From Acidimicrobiia bacterium (GTDB lineage: Bacteria > Actinomycetota > Acidimicrobiia > Acidimicrobiales > Acidimicrobilacustridaceae), in the NCBI GenBank assembly GCA_016462055.1, contig JAEMTX010000023.1, forward strand, positions 10,707 through 16,252: DNA of 5,546 nucleotides, written 5' to 3'. Below are positions 5,219-5,546 of this stretch, one piece after another. Position numbers and translations under genes: made by a program. The notes beneath the pieces were generated by a model. That model was given only the letters and a program-made list of their open reading frames with translations. It searched no databases and was not told where the DNA came from. The stretch's first letter is position 1. Every line of letters begins with the position of its first letter.

Positions 5219-5242
5219 CAGAGTGAGGACGAGAGGTGGCCT

Positions 5243-5546
5243 GTGGCCGAAGTGAAGTTCGACGACATCGAAGCAATTAACGCGCTTGCCAGCGAAGAGT
5301 TTGGCGAGTGGGGTGATTCAATCGAAGTGACACAGCAGATGATCAATGACTTTGCCGAGCTCACTGGGGATCGTCAGTGGATCCACATTGATGTTGAGCG
5401 TTCACTCAAGGAGAGTCCATTTGGCGGACCCGTCGCTCACGGATTTCTTACTCTCAGTTTGATGCCCAAACTGGCGACGTTTCCCGTCAAGCTCATCGGT
5501 AATGGCAGCGCGGTGAATTACGGCGCCGAGGGACTCCGGTTTTTGT
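5243..5546 (+). CDS. MaoC-like dehydratase / (R)-specific enoyl-CoA hydratase (N-terminal part, runs off the window)
   Basis: The first 101 residues of a hotdog-fold hydratase are present; family members run to about 150. The catalytic pair is visible in FAELTGDRQWIHIDVER (37-53): Asp43 and His48 match the D-x(4)-H hydratase motif. It is followed by ESPFGGPVAHGFLTLSLMP (57-75) and VNYGAEGLRF (91-100), both typical of the family, so this part is intact. Such enzymes add water to trans-2-enoyl-CoA with R stereochemistry or dehydrate 3-hydroxyacyl-CoA, in the cytosol. The GTG at 5243 is chosen because AGAGG (5232-5236) lies 6 nt upstream; a second in-frame GTG at 5252 is less well placed. It diverges from the acyl-CoA dehydrogenase gene across a 142-nt region and could act on its product. 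Confidence 0.93.
   Translation, partial: MAEVKFDDIEAINALASEEFGEWGDSIEVTQQMINDFAELTGDRQWIHIDVERSLKESPFGGPVAHGFLTLSLMPKLATFPVKLIGNGSAVNYGAEGLRFL

Noticed and set aside
5152..5364. Minus-strand frame of 70 codons opposite the MaoC-like gene
   Set aside because: Antisense to the hydratase active-site region, Ser-rich, with no supporting signal.

Overview
The window is an ordinary-looking chromosomal segment, probably from a moderately GC-rich actinobacterium. The inference rests on GTG and TTG start codons, a FadE-style acyl-CoA dehydrogenase, a DUF3237 protein beside a nitronate-monooxygenase-like protein, and a small SHOCT-like protein of a kind I associate with Acidimicrobiia. That lineage guess is from memory and only moderately secure. 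There are no RNA genes, CRISPR arrays, transposases or other mobile-element traces, and no gap between genes exceeds 300 bases.

Layout: (1) 1-560, minus strand: the N-terminal part of a DEAD-box RNA helicase that runs off the left edge. (2) 709-2124, plus strand: a DUF3237 protein followed by a nitronate monooxygenase/FabK-like flavoprotein, probably co-transcribed. (3) 2126-2404, minus strand: a 92-residue basic protein with a SHOCT-like tail, ending 1 nt from the flavoprotein stop. (4) 2647-3450, plus strand: an enoyl-CoA hydratase/isomerase family protein. (5) 3454-5100, minus strand: an acyl-CoA dehydrogenase followed after 9 nt by a hotdog-fold acyl-CoA thioesterase, convergent with gene 4. 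(6) 5243-5546, plus strand: the N-terminal part of a MaoC-like dehydratase, divergent from the dehydrogenase and running off the right edge.

The right half (2647-5546) reads as an acyl-CoA metabolism neighbourhood: alpha,beta-dehydrogenation (acyl-CoA dehydrogenase), hydration (a crotonase-type and a MaoC-type enzyme) and thioester hydrolysis. The substrate cannot be read from sequence; fatty acids, branched acids, aromatic or steroid side chains are all possible. The left half shows no clear link to this, apart from the redox flavoprotein.

The most interesting non-coding signals are two compact hairpin-bearing intergenic regions. Between the dehydrogenase and MaoC genes there is a perfect 7-bp-arm inverted repeat next to a possible leaderless promoter, and a second perfect hairpin in the likely MaoC leader. 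Both convergent junctions (1 nt and 3 nt) have a hairpin starting 12 nt after the plus-strand stop codon, inside the opposing gene. I found no convincing previously undescribed system here.
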